A DNA stretch of 64,000 nucleotides from Cyclobacteriaceae bacterium (GTDB lineage: Bacteria > Bacteroidota > Bacteroidia > Cytophagales > Cyclobacteriaceae). The stretch lies in the NCBI GenBank assembly GCA_013141055.1, contig JABFRS010000002.1:620001-684000 (forward strand), written 5' to 3'. A program made the position numbers and the translations under genes. Below the pieces are notes generated by a model. That model saw only the letters and a program-made list of their open reading frames with translations, was not told the DNA's origin and ran no database searches. Shown here one piece after another: positions 8,697 through 17,668 of the stretch; the stretch's first letter is position 1; each line of letters begins with the position of its first letter.

Positions 8697-9404
8697 ATGG
8701 GACGCGTATTTGAAAAACGTAAGCACAAAATGTTCGCCCGGTTTGACCGGATGGCTAAAGGATTTACCCGCATTGGAAAAGACATTGCCATTGCCGTAAA
8801 GCTGGGAGGAGCTAACCCTGACAATAATCCTCGTCTGCGGATGGCGATTCAAAACGCCAAAGGTATCAACATGCCGAAGGACCGCGTTGAGAATGCTATC
8901 AAGCGCGCTTCTTCAAAAGAAGAAAAAGATTTCCAGGAAGTAATCTATGAAGGATATGCACCTCACGGTGTACCAGTGGTAGTAGAGTGTGCCACTGACA
9001 ATCCCACCAGAACAGTAGCCAACATGCGCGTGCGATTCTCCAAGAATGGCGGCACTATGGGAAACTCCGGTTCTGTTGCCTTCATGTTTGAACGCAAGGG
9101 CGTATTCAAATTTGATCCCGCAAAGCTTAATCTTGACGAGCTCGAACTGGATCTTATCGATGGCGGCGCAGAAGACATTCAGAAGGATGAAGAAGAAACC
9201 ATCATCTATACCAAATTCACAGAGTTTGGACACATGCAGAAATTCCTTGAGTCAAGGAACCTGATTCCTAAAAGCTCAGAATTGCAATTCATTCCCAACA
9301 CAACAAAAGAGCTAAGCGAAGCTGAGCAGGATGAGGTGATGGAATGCGTTACGGCTCTTGAAGAAGATGATGATGTACAAACTGTATATCACAATCTGGC
9401 GTAA
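8697..9404 (+). CDS. yebC: YebC/PmpR family regulatory or translation factor
   Basis: The 235-aa protein shows the family pattern: an N-terminal KRKHKMFARFDRMAKGF segment, GGANPDNNPRLRMAIQNAK, NMPKDRVENAIKRA, then the EVIYEGYAPHGVPVVVEC and MGNSGSVAFMFERKG blocks. YebC-type proteins were described as transcription regulators and more recently as translation factors easing stalls at proline stretches. The N-terminus MGRVFEKRKHKM is the Bacteroidota variant, in place of the usual MAGHSKW. The convergent gene ends 10 bp downstream. Confidence 0.95.
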   Translation: MGRVFEKRKHKMFARFDRMAKGFTRIGKDIAIAVKLGGANPDNNPRLRMAIQNAKGINMPKDRVENAIKRASSKEEKDFQEVIYEGYAPHGVPVVVECATDNPTRTVANMRVRFSKNGGTMGNSGSVAFMFERKGVFKFDPAKLNLDELELDLIDGGAEDIQKDEEETIIYTKFTEFGHMQKFLESRNLIPKSSELQFIPNTTKELSEAEQDEVMECVTALEEDDDVQTVYHNLA

Positions 9405-9413
9405 TCTTAGTCA

Positions 9414-10136
9414 TTACTCCGATTTTACCATCCCTGCGCCACTCACTGTTGCGTTGAGTAAAGGATTGCCTTTATAGTAAATGATCCCTGCTCCGCTTGC
9501 GTTTGCTTTTAGTGACTGCGATGCAAATACGCTGATCTTCCCAGCACCGGAAGCATCCGCATCCACTACCATCGCATTCATGGCATAGGCAGACAGTTCC
9601 GAAGCTCCTGAAATTTTTGCATCCATAGCATCTGTCTTTCCAGAGAGCGTAAGCTTTGACGCACCCGATAAATTAATGGTTGATTTCTTAGACTCTATAT
9701 TCAATTGAGCAATCGCAGCACCCGACAGGATTATATCCATATTGTCCGCATCCTTAAAACCACTCATCGTGGTGTTGCTTGCTCCCGATAAGCTCGCACC
9801 TGCCAATGCAGGCATCGTGATCGTAATGTATGTCGTGTGCTCATGCGAACGATTATCCGTGTACCGGATATTCAGTGTGGATCCAACCTTTATAACACCG
9901 AGATCATCCAGATTTCGTCTGTCTCCCCTGACAAGAATTGAAAACACCGGACTCTGCTGAACAGTAATCACAAACGAGTATCCGATATCAAGGCGATCAA
10001 AATCCTGGAGGACATAATTCTTTTCTTCGCTTTGAAGAGGTCCCGGATCTTCTTCATGAACGCAGGAAACCTGCATCATTAGCAAAGTCAGAAAAAGGGC
10101 TGAAATTCGTAAGAATGTAAATTTTTTCATACGCAT
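9414..10136 (-). CDS. GIN-domain (DUF2807) lipoprotein
   Basis: A 240-aa lipoprotein: signal peptide with lipobox MQVSC (Cys ~25), then a right-handed beta-helix-like putative auto-transporter adhesin head GIN domain with repeated SGASxxxxSG and ASGAGxxxxxA motifs. Such proteins are common in Bacteroidota and are probably surface or periplasmic; their role is not established. The start ATG lies within one arm of a perfect inverted repeat (see 10128-10178). It follows the sulfatase gene by 41 bp and may share its transcript. Confidence 0.85.
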   Translation of the reverse strand: MRMKKFTFLRISALFLTLLMMQVSCVHEEDPGPLQSEEKNYVLQDFDRLDIGYSFVITVQQSPVFSILVRGDRRNLDDLGVIKVGSTLNIRYTDNRSHEHTTYITITMPALAGASLSGASNTTMSGFKDADNMDIILSGAAIAQLNIESKKSTINLSGASKLTLSGKTDAMDAKISGASELSAYAMNAMVVDADASGAGKISVFASQSLKANASGAGIIYYKGNPLLNATVSGAGMVKSE

Positions 10137-10178
10137 GGGGTTAGTTATGCGTATGACAACTAAAGGAGAACTAACCCC
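10128..10178 (-). promoter_or_regulatory. Two overlapping perfect inverted repeats at the GIN-gene start
   Basis: In minus-strand RNA order, a 10-base arm (10169-10178) pairs perfectly with 10137-10146. A 9-base arm inside that loop (10147-10155) pairs perfectly with 10128-10136, which contains the ATG CGT ATG start region. The two hairpins share sequence, so only one can form: one exposes the start codons and the other buries them. It fills the whole gap between the sulfatase stop codon and the GIN gene. A translation-control switch is inference; a paired protein operator is the alternative. Confidence 0.55.
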
Positions 10179-12166
10179 TATTCCATTTTCTTAATTCCCG
10201 GAGATTGCGGTCCCTCGATGGTGAGATTATCATCTACCATCCGGTTATTGTATTGCTGGATGAATGCCTTGAGCTGACCCTCCATCACCCTTACCGTATC
10301 CGGAAGTTTGGAAAGAAGGTTCTCCTTTAGGAACTTATCGTTCCTGAAATCATAGAGACTCATCGTCTTTGTCCCATCAAACTGCAACAGGTAATTTCCA
10401 CGAAAGGCCTGATAGGTATTATCAAGATAATTAAAAGCAAAGGGCTTTGTCTTGTCATGGAAAATATCCCTGCCAAAAGCTATGTACGATTTATCATAAT
10501 GAAGCATTCCCAACACGGTCGGCATGATGTCCACCTGCTGGATGATCTCCTGCTTGAAGCTGTGATCATTACCTGAAGGCTGGAAGAAGAAAATAGGAAT
10601 TGAAAAATAACCCCATGCCGTATTGTATTCGGGGACTTTGATCTGAGCAGAGGCATGATCGGCAGAAATCACAAAGACCGTGTTTTTATACCACGGCATC
10701 TTAGAAGCCTTCTGGAAAAACTTTTTTAAGGAATAATCTGTGTACTCAATAAGCTTGTAAATACTCATATCCCCTTCTTTGAACGTTCCCTTGAATTCAT
10801 CCGGAAGATTATAAGGATGATGTGATGACACCGAAAAGAAGTTTGTATAAAAGGGCTCTTTAAATGTATTCATCTTGTCAGCATAGAACTGCAGGAACTT
10901 ATGATCCCAGATTCCCCAGATGCCATCATAGTCGTCATTGTTGTTGTATTCATCCTTTCCAAAATAATCATCAAAGCCGCAGAGGTTGGCAAACGCCTGA
11001 AAGCCCATGGACCCATTCGGGGCACCATGAAAAAATGAAGTATAATAACCCTTCTCTTTCAACAGGCCTGGCAGACTATTGATCTTATTGCCGGAATAAT
11101 GAGACAATACATACGGAACTTCAATGGAGGGAATGCTGCAGATCACAGAGGGCATTGCATCAATGGATTTCCTTCCATTGGCAAACGAATACTGATAGGC
11201 TTGCGATTGTCCGATCAATGAATCCAGGAAAGGTGTATACCCTTTATACGTTCCATTGTTAAGGTCGCGATTGTAGATTCCAAAAAATTCTTTTGAGAAA
11301 CTTTCAAGAATGATCACCACAACGTTCTTCGGTTGAAAGGACGAACTATCTTCCCTAACATGAAGCGTGGGAAATAACTGATCGGCTTCCTCCTGTGAAT
11401 AATAGTTCACACGCTGTATCACAGGAGTCTTCGCAGTGCGAAGAATTGCAAACGGCGTATTCAGCACAAGGTTGATATCCTTTGGATGCGTTGCATACTG
11501 TGCAGCATTGCTCAACGTAATAGGACGCGTGCTTTCTCCAAAGCCTCCCCTCATCCCGGCGATCACCAATCCAACGATCAGCAGCATCGCCACCACTCCT
11601 GAAAAATAATATGCTGTCCTGTTCTTTACCTGCGGCCCGTCAATCCTGATCAGGCCAAACAACTTTGTCATGATAAAGACCAGCACCGCCCAGAAAATCA
11701 AAGCGTACCAGTAATCCAGAAGAAACTGAAAGATGAGACTTCCAATGTTCTGCTCATTCTCGAATTGCCGAAGCACACTCAACGTTGTTCTTCTCAGTGT
11801 GTATTGATAATACAGCGTATCGGAAATGTTCATCGCCAGTCCGATGGAATTCACAATGAGAAAAAGATATTTCAGTACTTTCTGATAGCCTTTCCGGAAA
11901 CGGAAATCAAATGGGATGATCAACAACAGGAAGAAAAGTGAATTCAGATAAAGAAGTGCTGACAGATCAAAGCGCAATCCACCCAGCATGATCTTTCCAA
12001 ATCTGCTGAAGGTCATGTCTGGGAAGAACTCAGCATTATAGAAGTAAAAGCTGACCCTGCATAACATATATATGCTCATCATCAGCAAAAGAGAGAGGGC
12101 AAGAGCGACATAAATGTTTCCCTTTAACCGGAACCCTTCTGCCAGCCTCTTAAACATCATTATCAT
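10178..12166 (-). CDS. LTA synthase-family membrane sulfatase/phosphotransferase
   Basis: The protein (about 662 aa) has five predicted membrane helices in the first ~230 residues (for example LALSLLLMMSIYML, LFFLLLIIPF, LIFWAVLVFIM) and a periplasmic alkaline-phosphatase-fold sulfatase domain. Visible metal and nucleophile sites are VVVIILESFSKE (metal-binding Glu), NGRKSIDAMPS (nucleophile Ser/Thr region) and VISADHAS (metal-binding Asp-His). In Bacteroidota such proteins are likely to transfer phosphoglycerol or phosphoethanolamine to surface glycans; the substrate here is unknown. The ATG at 12166 is preferred over an upstream TTG at 12223. Confidence 0.88.
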   Translation of the reverse strand: MIMMFKRLAEGFRLKGNIYVALALSLLLMMSIYMLCRVSFYFYNAEFFPDMTFSRFGKIMLGGLRFDLSALLYLNSLFFLLLIIPFDFRFRKGYQKVLKYLFLIVNSIGLAMNISDTLYYQYTLRRTTLSVLRQFENEQNIGSLIFQFLLDYWYALIFWAVLVFIMTKLFGLIRIDGPQVKNRTAYYFSGVVAMLLIVGLVIAGMRGGFGESTRPITLSNAAQYATHPKDINLVLNTPFAILRTAKTPVIQRVNYYSQEEADQLFPTLHVREDSSSFQPKNVVVIILESFSKEFFGIYNRDLNNGTYKGYTPFLDSLIGQSQAYQYSFANGRKSIDAMPSVICSIPSIEVPYVLSHYSGNKINSLPGLLKEKGYYTSFFHGAPNGSMGFQAFANLCGFDDYFGKDEYNNNDDYDGIWGIWDHKFLQFYADKMNTFKEPFYTNFFSVSSHHPYNLPDEFKGTFKEGDMSIYKLIEYTDYSLKKFFQKASKMPWYKNTVFVISADHASAQIKVPEYNTAWGYFSIPIFFFQPSGNDHSFKQEIIQQVDIMPTVLGMLHYDKSYIAFGRDIFHDKTKPFAFNYLDNTYQAFRGNYLLQFDGTKTMSLYDFRNDKFLKENLLSKLPDTVRVMEGQLKAFIQQYNNRMVDDNLTIEGPQSPGIKKME

Positions 12167-12312
12167 GCGATATCCCTTGAAAAAGCGCAAAATACTGCAT
12201 GCCTTGTTAAGTATATCGCTCAATAGCGATTTTGTCTTAGTTTTGTAGATACGGCCTTTGTGAGGAGACAGCAGTGTGTTGTATTTTGGTCCGTTTGACT
12301 TAAACCTGGTTC

Positions 12313-13197
12313 ATGAGGAAACTCGTGTTTTGTGCTGTCCTGGCGATTTCTATACAAGATCTCTATTCTCAGAATACTGAGTCATTTGGGATTTTTGGCG
12401 GGTTCAACGTCCCCATCACAATTGATAAAGGCCTCGAAAAGGATCCCCGTTATCGTTCAAAATTCGAGATTCGTGGAACGCCCATAGGATTTCACTATGG
12501 CTACGACCGGCCAGGATTTGGCTATGTGATTTCTCCCAGCTTCCTCAAGATCGGTCAAACGTATACGATCCTTAATGCTACCGGCGGTGATGTTGGCACA
12601 CGCGACATCTCTATGAATTATTTCAGTCTGCCACTCGCACTGAAGTTTCACCTCAATGATCTTTCTTTCTTCCGACTCAGTCTTCTTGCAGCGGCGGATT
12701 TTTGTTTCCTGCTGGATGGAACAGAAACAATCAACAATAGTGCAGCGAAACTAAGATATCCTTCAGGCGTTACTGTTCCGGATGGATATACTGTTGCATA
12801 TGATGGTGTGTTCGTTCCTGCTATTTCCAATCAGGTGTACGTTTCAAAAGATAAGTTCAATTCCTTCCAGCTGTTCGGTGCGATTGGCATGCGTGCAGAT
12901 CTCGACCTCAGTGACAACTGGAGTGTAATGGTGGATGGTCGCGCAAACTTCTCATTGTTTGACCCTCGCAGCAAAGCCTATCTTGATCAGCTATCAACTC
13001 CTTCCGGTGGACCTGATATCAATGGAAATACCGCTGCTCCTGATCTCTATGGTCAGCGCCGGGATGTTTTTCTTTCTGTAACGTTCGGGGTTTCAAGGAT
13101 CATCCAAACCAAAGCCAAGTTCAAAGAGCGGCATACTGCTCCACTTCCCAAGGTGAATTATTCCAAGACCGTCGGAGGCAAGAAGCCTAAGAAATAA
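12313..13197 (+). CDS. Outer-membrane beta-barrel protein (PorT-like)
   Basis: A 294-aa protein with a signal peptide (residues 1-19, ending near DLYSQ) followed by alternating amphipathic beta strands (IGFHYGYDRPGFGYVISPSF, SLPLALKFHL, LFGAIGMRADLDL, VFLSVTFGVSRI), as in small outer-membrane barrels. A basic C-terminal tail (TKAKFKERH...GGKKPKK) follows the last strand. It is divergent from the sulfatase gene. A structural or porin role is inferred from fold only. Confidence 0.7.
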   Translation: MRKLVFCAVLAISIQDLYSQNTESFGIFGGFNVPITIDKGLEKDPRYRSKFEIRGTPIGFHYGYDRPGFGYVISPSFLKIGQTYTILNATGGDVGTRDISMNYFSLPLALKFHLNDLSFFRLSLLAAADFCFLLDGTETINNSAAKLRYPSGVTVPDGYTVAYDGVFVPAISNQVYVSKDKFNSFQLFGAIGMRADLDLSDNWSVMVDGRANFSLFDPRSKAYLDQLSTPSGGPDINGNTAAPDLYGQRRDVFLSVTFGVSRIIQTKAKFKERHTAPLPKVNYSKTVGGKKPKK

Positions 13198-13276
13198 TAA
13201 AGTATCTGGTGAGCCTACTGCTTGCTTTGGTTAATTTACTTTCAATCAGGGCACAATTATTTTAGTTGCAGTATTC

Positions 13277-14545
13277 ATGAAAGTTGCAGCCCTCAAGGCA
13301 TTTCAAAGCAGAAACTACAGACTATACTTTTCAGGACAATCCATTTCTCTTATTGGAACGTGGATGCAGCGAACAGCAGTTTACTGGCTGATCTATGAAA
13401 AGACCGGCTCTTCCGTAATGCTGGGCATCGCTGTATTCGCGGCACAGTTTCCTTCATTTCTTCTTTCCATCTTCGGTGGCGTTATCTCCGATCGTTACAA
13501 TCGCTACCGCGTTTTATTAATCACGCAGATCGCTTCCCTCCTTCAGGCGATCACGCTCACGCTACTCGTACTTTCCAATCATTATGAAGTCTGGCATATT
13601 CTGGTATTGAGTGTTATCCTCGGTGCTATCAACGCATTTGATGTACCGGCAAGACAATCAATGGTATATGATATGGTGGACAGCAAGGAAAATGTTCCCA
13701 ATGCAATCGCTTTGAATTCATCGATGGTCCACCTTGCGCGATTGGTGGGTCCTGCTCTGTCCGGAATTGTGCTCGAAAATCTTGGAGCACCTGTTTGTTT
13801 CATGATCAATTCTTTCAGCTTCATTGCCGTCATCACCTCCCTTCTGTTTTTAAGATTGCCGGTCTATAAAAAACCGGAGCGGATCAGCAATGCGATCACA
13901 GATCTGAAGAATGGCTTCAATTACCTGAAAGAAACTCCTTCCATCAGCAAAGTCATGCTCATGCTGGCGTTGATCAGTTTGTTATCATTGCCTTACATAA
14001 CATTGCTTCCGGTATATGCAAAGGAGATATTCCTTGGCAGTGCCACAACGTTTGGTTTCCTCAACAGCCTGATTGGATTAGGTGCATTGAGCGGTGCACT
14101 TTTCCTGGCATCACTGAAGCCCGGCACAGATCTTAAGAAAGTATTATTTGTTAATACAATTATCTTCGGCATCGGGCTGGCGGCATTCTCTCATCTTACC
14201 AGCATCACACTGGCAATACCCTTCCTGATCATGACAGGTTTTGGAATGATGTCACAGACTACGATCAGCAACACATTGATACAACTTGCTGTTGCTCCTT
14301 CTATGCGCGGACGTGTGATCAGTTATTATGCAATGGCATTCTTTGGCATGCAGCCGATCGGAAGTTTAATGATCGGGTGGTTGTCACACAATGCTGGAAC
14401 ACCCAACACGCTGTTCATCCAGGGAATGATCACCATCACGATCGCACTTACGTTCATGCCTTTCCTGAGAAGCCGCGGATTAAAATCAAAGGACAAGATG
14501 AAGATGGATCAGCTGGAAGAGCGATCCGTGGAAGTGACGGGGTAA
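13277..14545 (+). CDS. MFS transporter, EntS/MFS_3-like exporter
   Basis: The 422-aa protein has about 12 hydrophobic helices. Its start (AFQSRNYRLYFSGQSISLIGTWMQRTAVYWLIYE) is characteristic of MFS_3/enterobactin-exporter-like permeases, and GGVISDRYNRYRVLL between helices 2 and 3 is the MFS A-motif. ALNSSMVHLARLVGPALSG marks helix 5. Substrate is unknown; relatives export siderophores or drugs. The 79-bp upstream gap could hold its own promoter. Confidence 0.9.
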   Translation: MKVAALKAFQSRNYRLYFSGQSISLIGTWMQRTAVYWLIYEKTGSSVMLGIAVFAAQFPSFLLSIFGGVISDRYNRYRVLLITQIASLLQAITLTLLVLSNHYEVWHILVLSVILGAINAFDVPARQSMVYDMVDSKENVPNAIALNSSMVHLARLVGPALSGIVLENLGAPVCFMINSFSFIAVITSLLFLRLPVYKKPERISNAITDLKNGFNYLKETPSISKVMLMLALISLLSLPYITLLPVYAKEIFLGSATTFGFLNSLIGLGALSGALFLASLKPGTDLKKVLFVNTIIFGIGLAAFSHLTSITLAIPFLIMTGFGMMSQTTISNTLIQLAVAPSMRGRVISYYAMAFFGMQPIGSLMIGWLSHNAGTPNTLFIQGMITITIALTFMPFLRSRGLKSKDKMKMDQLEERSVEVTG

Positions 14546-14570
14546 TTCAGAATAAAATACTAATCCATAA

Positions 14571-14599
14571 AAAAAGCTGCCCGGACTATGGGCAGCTTT
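14571..14599 (-). terminator. Intrinsic terminator between convergent genes
   Basis: A 10-bp stem (14573-14582 with 14590-14599, 7-base loop) is followed by a T-run when read on the minus strand. It lies 22 bp beyond the end of the IPT-repeat lipoprotein gene and could also stop plus-strand transcripts from the MFS gene, although the T-run on that side is short. Confidence 0.8.
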
Positions 14600-14620
14600 A
14601 TACCTAGACAAAGACTTAGC

Positions 14621-16549
14621 TTATGGCAGAACTGTAAATTGTATCTCCGGATTATGGGCGATCATACCATTCACCGTGACAGTGATAGGTCCTGACACTG
14701 CTCCGGGAGGAACGATAACTTCCAGTCTGTTTGGCGAACTCGAAATTACAGGAGCAAACACATTACCGAATCGCACAACATTCTCAAATGGAAGCACGCT
14801 GAAATTTACTCCATTGATCACCACGCGTGTTCCGGGTACATTGGGTGCTTGCGCAACCCCGCTCGTCGGCTGAACATTTATTACAAATGGCGGCGGAACA
14901 ATGAAATGAAAATCCATACCCGACATAATTGTGACATTGTTCACAATTACTGATATTCTTCCTGACGTTGCAGTGGCCGGAACAATAACGGTTAGTTGTG
15001 TTGATGATGCCGTAATAACGGGCGCCATTCCCATCGGACTACCAAAGTAAACTCTGTTTTCTTCACGCACCGGGTTAAAGCCGGTTCCGTTGATCGTTAC
15101 CATTGTTCCGGAATGGCCCTGAAAAGGCTCGAATGTAATCTGTTCAAGCGGCGGCAATGGGTTAATGGTAAAGTCAGAAGTAGAAACTGCTGATCCTGCC
15201 ACGTTATCAATAGATATCCTTCCTGACGTTGCACCAGTAGGAACGGTAACGATCACTTGTGAAGAAGATGCAGAAATGACGTTGGCTCTTACACCATTAA
15301 ACTTCACTGCGTTGCCTAATAAATTTGGAACAAAATCAGATCCGGAGATCGTAACCTGTGATCCCGGAGTACCTGCCATCGGAGCAAATGAACTGATCGA
15401 CGGAGCAACCGATACAATAAAGTCAATTAAAGAAGTAGATGTTCTTCCATTGCCACTGATTGTGATCTTGCCGGTAGTAGCACCTGCAGGAACAATGGCA
15501 ATAATTTCATTCTCAGAAACAAAGGTCAGCTCTGCACGGATGCCATTGAATTTCACTTCATGGCAATTTGATTTTTTATCGGTGTATTGAAACCCGCCAA
15601 TGTTATCACCACGCAATGTTACCTGTGCTCCTGCTGTTGCAGCGGCCGGAGAGAATGATCTGATCTCCGGTATGATAATGGGTGGACCCATAGCTGTGAA
15701 TCCATTGATCGTCACTGTGACCGGACCAGATGTTGCGTTGGCAGGAAGTGTTGTAACAAGTTCATAGAAAGATGAAGCGGTTACGATCGCCGGAACACCA
15801 TTGAACTTTACCTCATTCATAGAAGGGATCATATGGAAATTCTCACCACGGATGATGAAATTCTCGCACGTGGATCTCCATCCTGAAATGACAGATTCAT
15901 TCATAGGCCTCACCATGAAATCTCTTGTTGAGAGCACAGTGGTGCCTGCAGACGTAACAGATATTTTTCCAGGAGTTGCCCCAATAGGTACCGTTACGAT
16001 AATTGTGGTAGCAGAAGAAGAAACAACACGCGCGGGTGTGCCGTTGAATTTTACTTCCGGAGCATTAAATGCAGCTCCATTGATATAGACCATTGTTCCC
16101 TGACCTCCATCACGTGGTGCAAACCCTGTTGATGGATTGAATGAATTGATGATGGGTACCGGAGACGATGTATTGATAACAAAGTCAGTAGCGGATACAG
16201 AGGTAACACCATTTACGGTTATGGAGATCTTTCCGGTGGTTGCTTCCTCAGGAACCGTCGTTGTGAGTTCTGTTGTTGTTGAAGCCGTTACGTTTGCGAG
16301 TGTACCATTGAATTTTACAATGTTCTCGGATGGAACAGGACTAAAATTGGATCCTTTGATGGTAAGGGACGCTCCTGCGCTGGCAGTAGTTACTCCGGGA
16401 GCACCATCGGCGTCAGCCAACGCTTCGATCTTGGGTGTCGGGCTCACTGCTTCATTTTTCTTGCAAGAGGTAAGCTGCAACAGGGAAATAAAGAGCAGAC
16501 TGACCGTGACTACATTCAACATTCTTCTGATTCTCATAGATGACTTCAT
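14621..16549 (-). CDS. Lipoprotein with seven tandem IPT/TIG domains
   Basis: A 642-aa lipoprotein with signal peptide and lipobox LTSC (Cys ~29). It is built from about seven IPT/TIG immunoglobulin-like units of ~85 residues, each with a start such as ISSFAPMAGTPGSQVTISG, then VKFNG and VPTGATSGRISI. Unit 3 is degenerate (WRSTCENFIIRGENF). It is probably displayed on the cell surface as a binding or structural stalk; no enzymatic domain is visible. The repeats are conserved enough at DNA level to create long antisense ORFs, which are artefacts. Confidence 0.88.
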   Translation of the reverse strand: MKSSMRIRRMLNVVTVSLLFISLLQLTSCKKNEAVSPTPKIEALADADGAPGVTTASAGASLTIKGSNFSPVPSENIVKFNGTLANVTASTTTELTTTVPEEATTGKISITVNGVTSVSATDFVINTSSPVPIINSFNPSTGFAPRDGGQGTMVYINGAAFNAPEVKFNGTPARVVSSSATTIIVTVPIGATPGKISVTSAGTTVLSTRDFMVRPMNESVISGWRSTCENFIIRGENFHMIPSMNEVKFNGVPAIVTASSFYELVTTLPANATSGPVTVTINGFTAMGPPIIIPEIRSFSPAAATAGAQVTLRGDNIGGFQYTDKKSNCHEVKFNGIRAELTFVSENEIIAIVPAGATTGKITISGNGRTSTSLIDFIVSVAPSISSFAPMAGTPGSQVTISGSDFVPNLLGNAVKFNGVRANVISASSSQVIVTVPTGATSGRISIDNVAGSAVSTSDFTINPLPPLEQITFEPFQGHSGTMVTINGTGFNPVREENRVYFGSPMGMAPVITASSTQLTVIVPATATSGRISVIVNNVTIMSGMDFHFIVPPPFVINVQPTSGVAQAPNVPGTRVVINGVNFSVLPFENVVRFGNVFAPVISSSPNRLEVIVPPGAVSGPITVTVNGMIAHNPEIQFTVLP

Positions 16550-16742
16550 GTTTTTTGTTTTACAATTTTACATTCTTCATGCTCAATGAAATCGCGGCGT
16601 AACCGCTTTGATACGGGATTACCCGTGTTTGCAACGTCAGTACCTGAAGTCAGTAAATTATTTTAGAATTACATGGACAGAAAGAACGTATCACGTAATC
16701 CGGGGCGGGATAATAAAAGCAAATTCCTAAATTAGTCTTGCT

Positions 16743-17210
16743 ATGACACGCTTCATTCCATGCATTGCCATCCTGATTGCACTGACTTCCTGTGCGCAAC
16801 GGGAGTTATCAGAAAAAGAAAAGCAGGAAGTTATCAGCTCGGCACGCGAAGCGCTTGATGACTATTACCGGGACATTAAAAAGTCAGGATTAACAGGAGA
16901 ATTAGCACATCTGGACAGCTCAGCCGAGTTCTTCTGGACACCGCCTGGATATGACCATCCCATCTCCTACGACACCGTCGCACATATATTAAGGAGTGCA
17001 GCTCCCCAATATTCCTTAGTAGAGAACTCTTTCGACACCCTTCGCATCATTCCACTAAGCCGCGAGCTTGCTTCTTATTCCGCAAAGGTGCGCTCAAGAA
17101 TGGTTGATACTGCGGGCAATGTTACCAATCTTCATCTTATCGAAACGGGAGTATTGATCCGGCGTAACCGGTGGAAACTTCTCCATGGCCAAACCTCCAT
17201 CATTCCCTGA
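16743..17210 (+). CDS. NTF2/SnoaL-like lipoprotein
   Basis: A 155-aa protein with lipobox ALTSC (Cys ~17) followed by a domain with the SnoaL/DUF4440 pattern: an N-terminal helix (AREALDDYYRDIKKSG), DSSAEFFWTPPG, and late strands VSSYSAKVRSRM / GVLIRRNRWKLLHGQTS. This fold gives a cup-shaped pocket used by many isomerases and binding proteins; no catalytic assignment is possible. It ends 12 bp from the convergent lipoprotein gene. Confidence 0.7.
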   Translation: MTRFIPCIAILIALTSCAQRELSEKEKQEVISSAREALDDYYRDIKKSGLTGELAHLDSSAEFFWTPPGYDHPISYDTVAHILRSAAPQYSLVENSFDTLRIIPLSRELASYSAKVRSRMVDTAGNVTNLHLIETGVLIRRNRWKLLHGQTSIIP

Positions 17211-17222
17211 ATTTTTCTTCAG

Positions 17223-17657
17223 CTATTTCACAAAGCTGAAGATATGATTACCCCTTAGCGACGACACCCTTCCCTGCTGATAAGTACCTGTCCATGCAAA
17301 CGACAACTTCAATGAAGCATCTGTCAATTCCACGACCGTGATCTCTACCCCATCGCTTCTTGTAATGATGGTTGCGTCTGCTCCTGCAAAAGCCCACGTC
17401 CCGCTTGCCGGCCATACAAAGCCGCCATTGGTAGTAGTGTATTCACTTGCGCTGAATGTTAATGTCATACTCGCGTGTTGTGCTGTACGATCAACGCCAT
17501 CAATGGTAACCGCATTGACTTTCCAGCCGCTTGCAGTAAGTGCTTTTGTTCTGACGTCCAGTGCAGAGGGACCATTGTCCTTGCAACCGGATATCGATAA
17601 CATCCCAATAGTAACAATGGCGATTAATATAGTAGTATAAACTTTTGTGATCTTCAT
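17223..17657 (-). CDS. Small lipoprotein, lipocalin-like
   Basis: A 144-aa lipoprotein with lipobox SISGC (Cys ~25). The rest is beta-rich, with the pattern ALTASGWKVNAVTIDG...MTLTFSASEYTTTNGG...GTWAF...VVELTDASLKLSFAW, which matches the general layout of lipocalin-like Bacteroidota lipoproteins that measure a remaining-variance strand set. Function unknown. It lies 12 bp downstream of the GloVer-repeat gene on the same strand and is probably cotranscribed with it. An 8-bp perfect inverted repeat (17217-17241) overlaps its stop codon. Confidence 0.65.
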   Translation of the reverse strand: MKITKVYTTILIAIVTIGMLSISGCKDNGPSALDVRTKALTASGWKVNAVTIDGVDRTAQHASMTLTFSASEYTTTNGGFVWPASGTWAFAGADATIITRSDGVEITVVELTDASLKLSFAWTGTYQQGRVSSLRGNHIFSFVK

Positions 17658-17668
17658 CTCAATTGATT

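Noticed and set aside
12167-12223. N-terminal extension of the LTA-synthase-like protein from a TTG codon
   Set aside because: TTG starts are rare here and an ATG at 12166 gives a normal N-terminus with membrane helices.
15165-16589. Several long plus-strand ORFs inside the IPT-repeat lipoprotein gene
   Set aside because: They are antisense reflections of conserved TIG repeats and have no independent features.
17217-17241. 8-bp perfect inverted repeat between convergent genes as a terminator
   Set aside because: No T-run follows on either strand in the right position; too weak to call.
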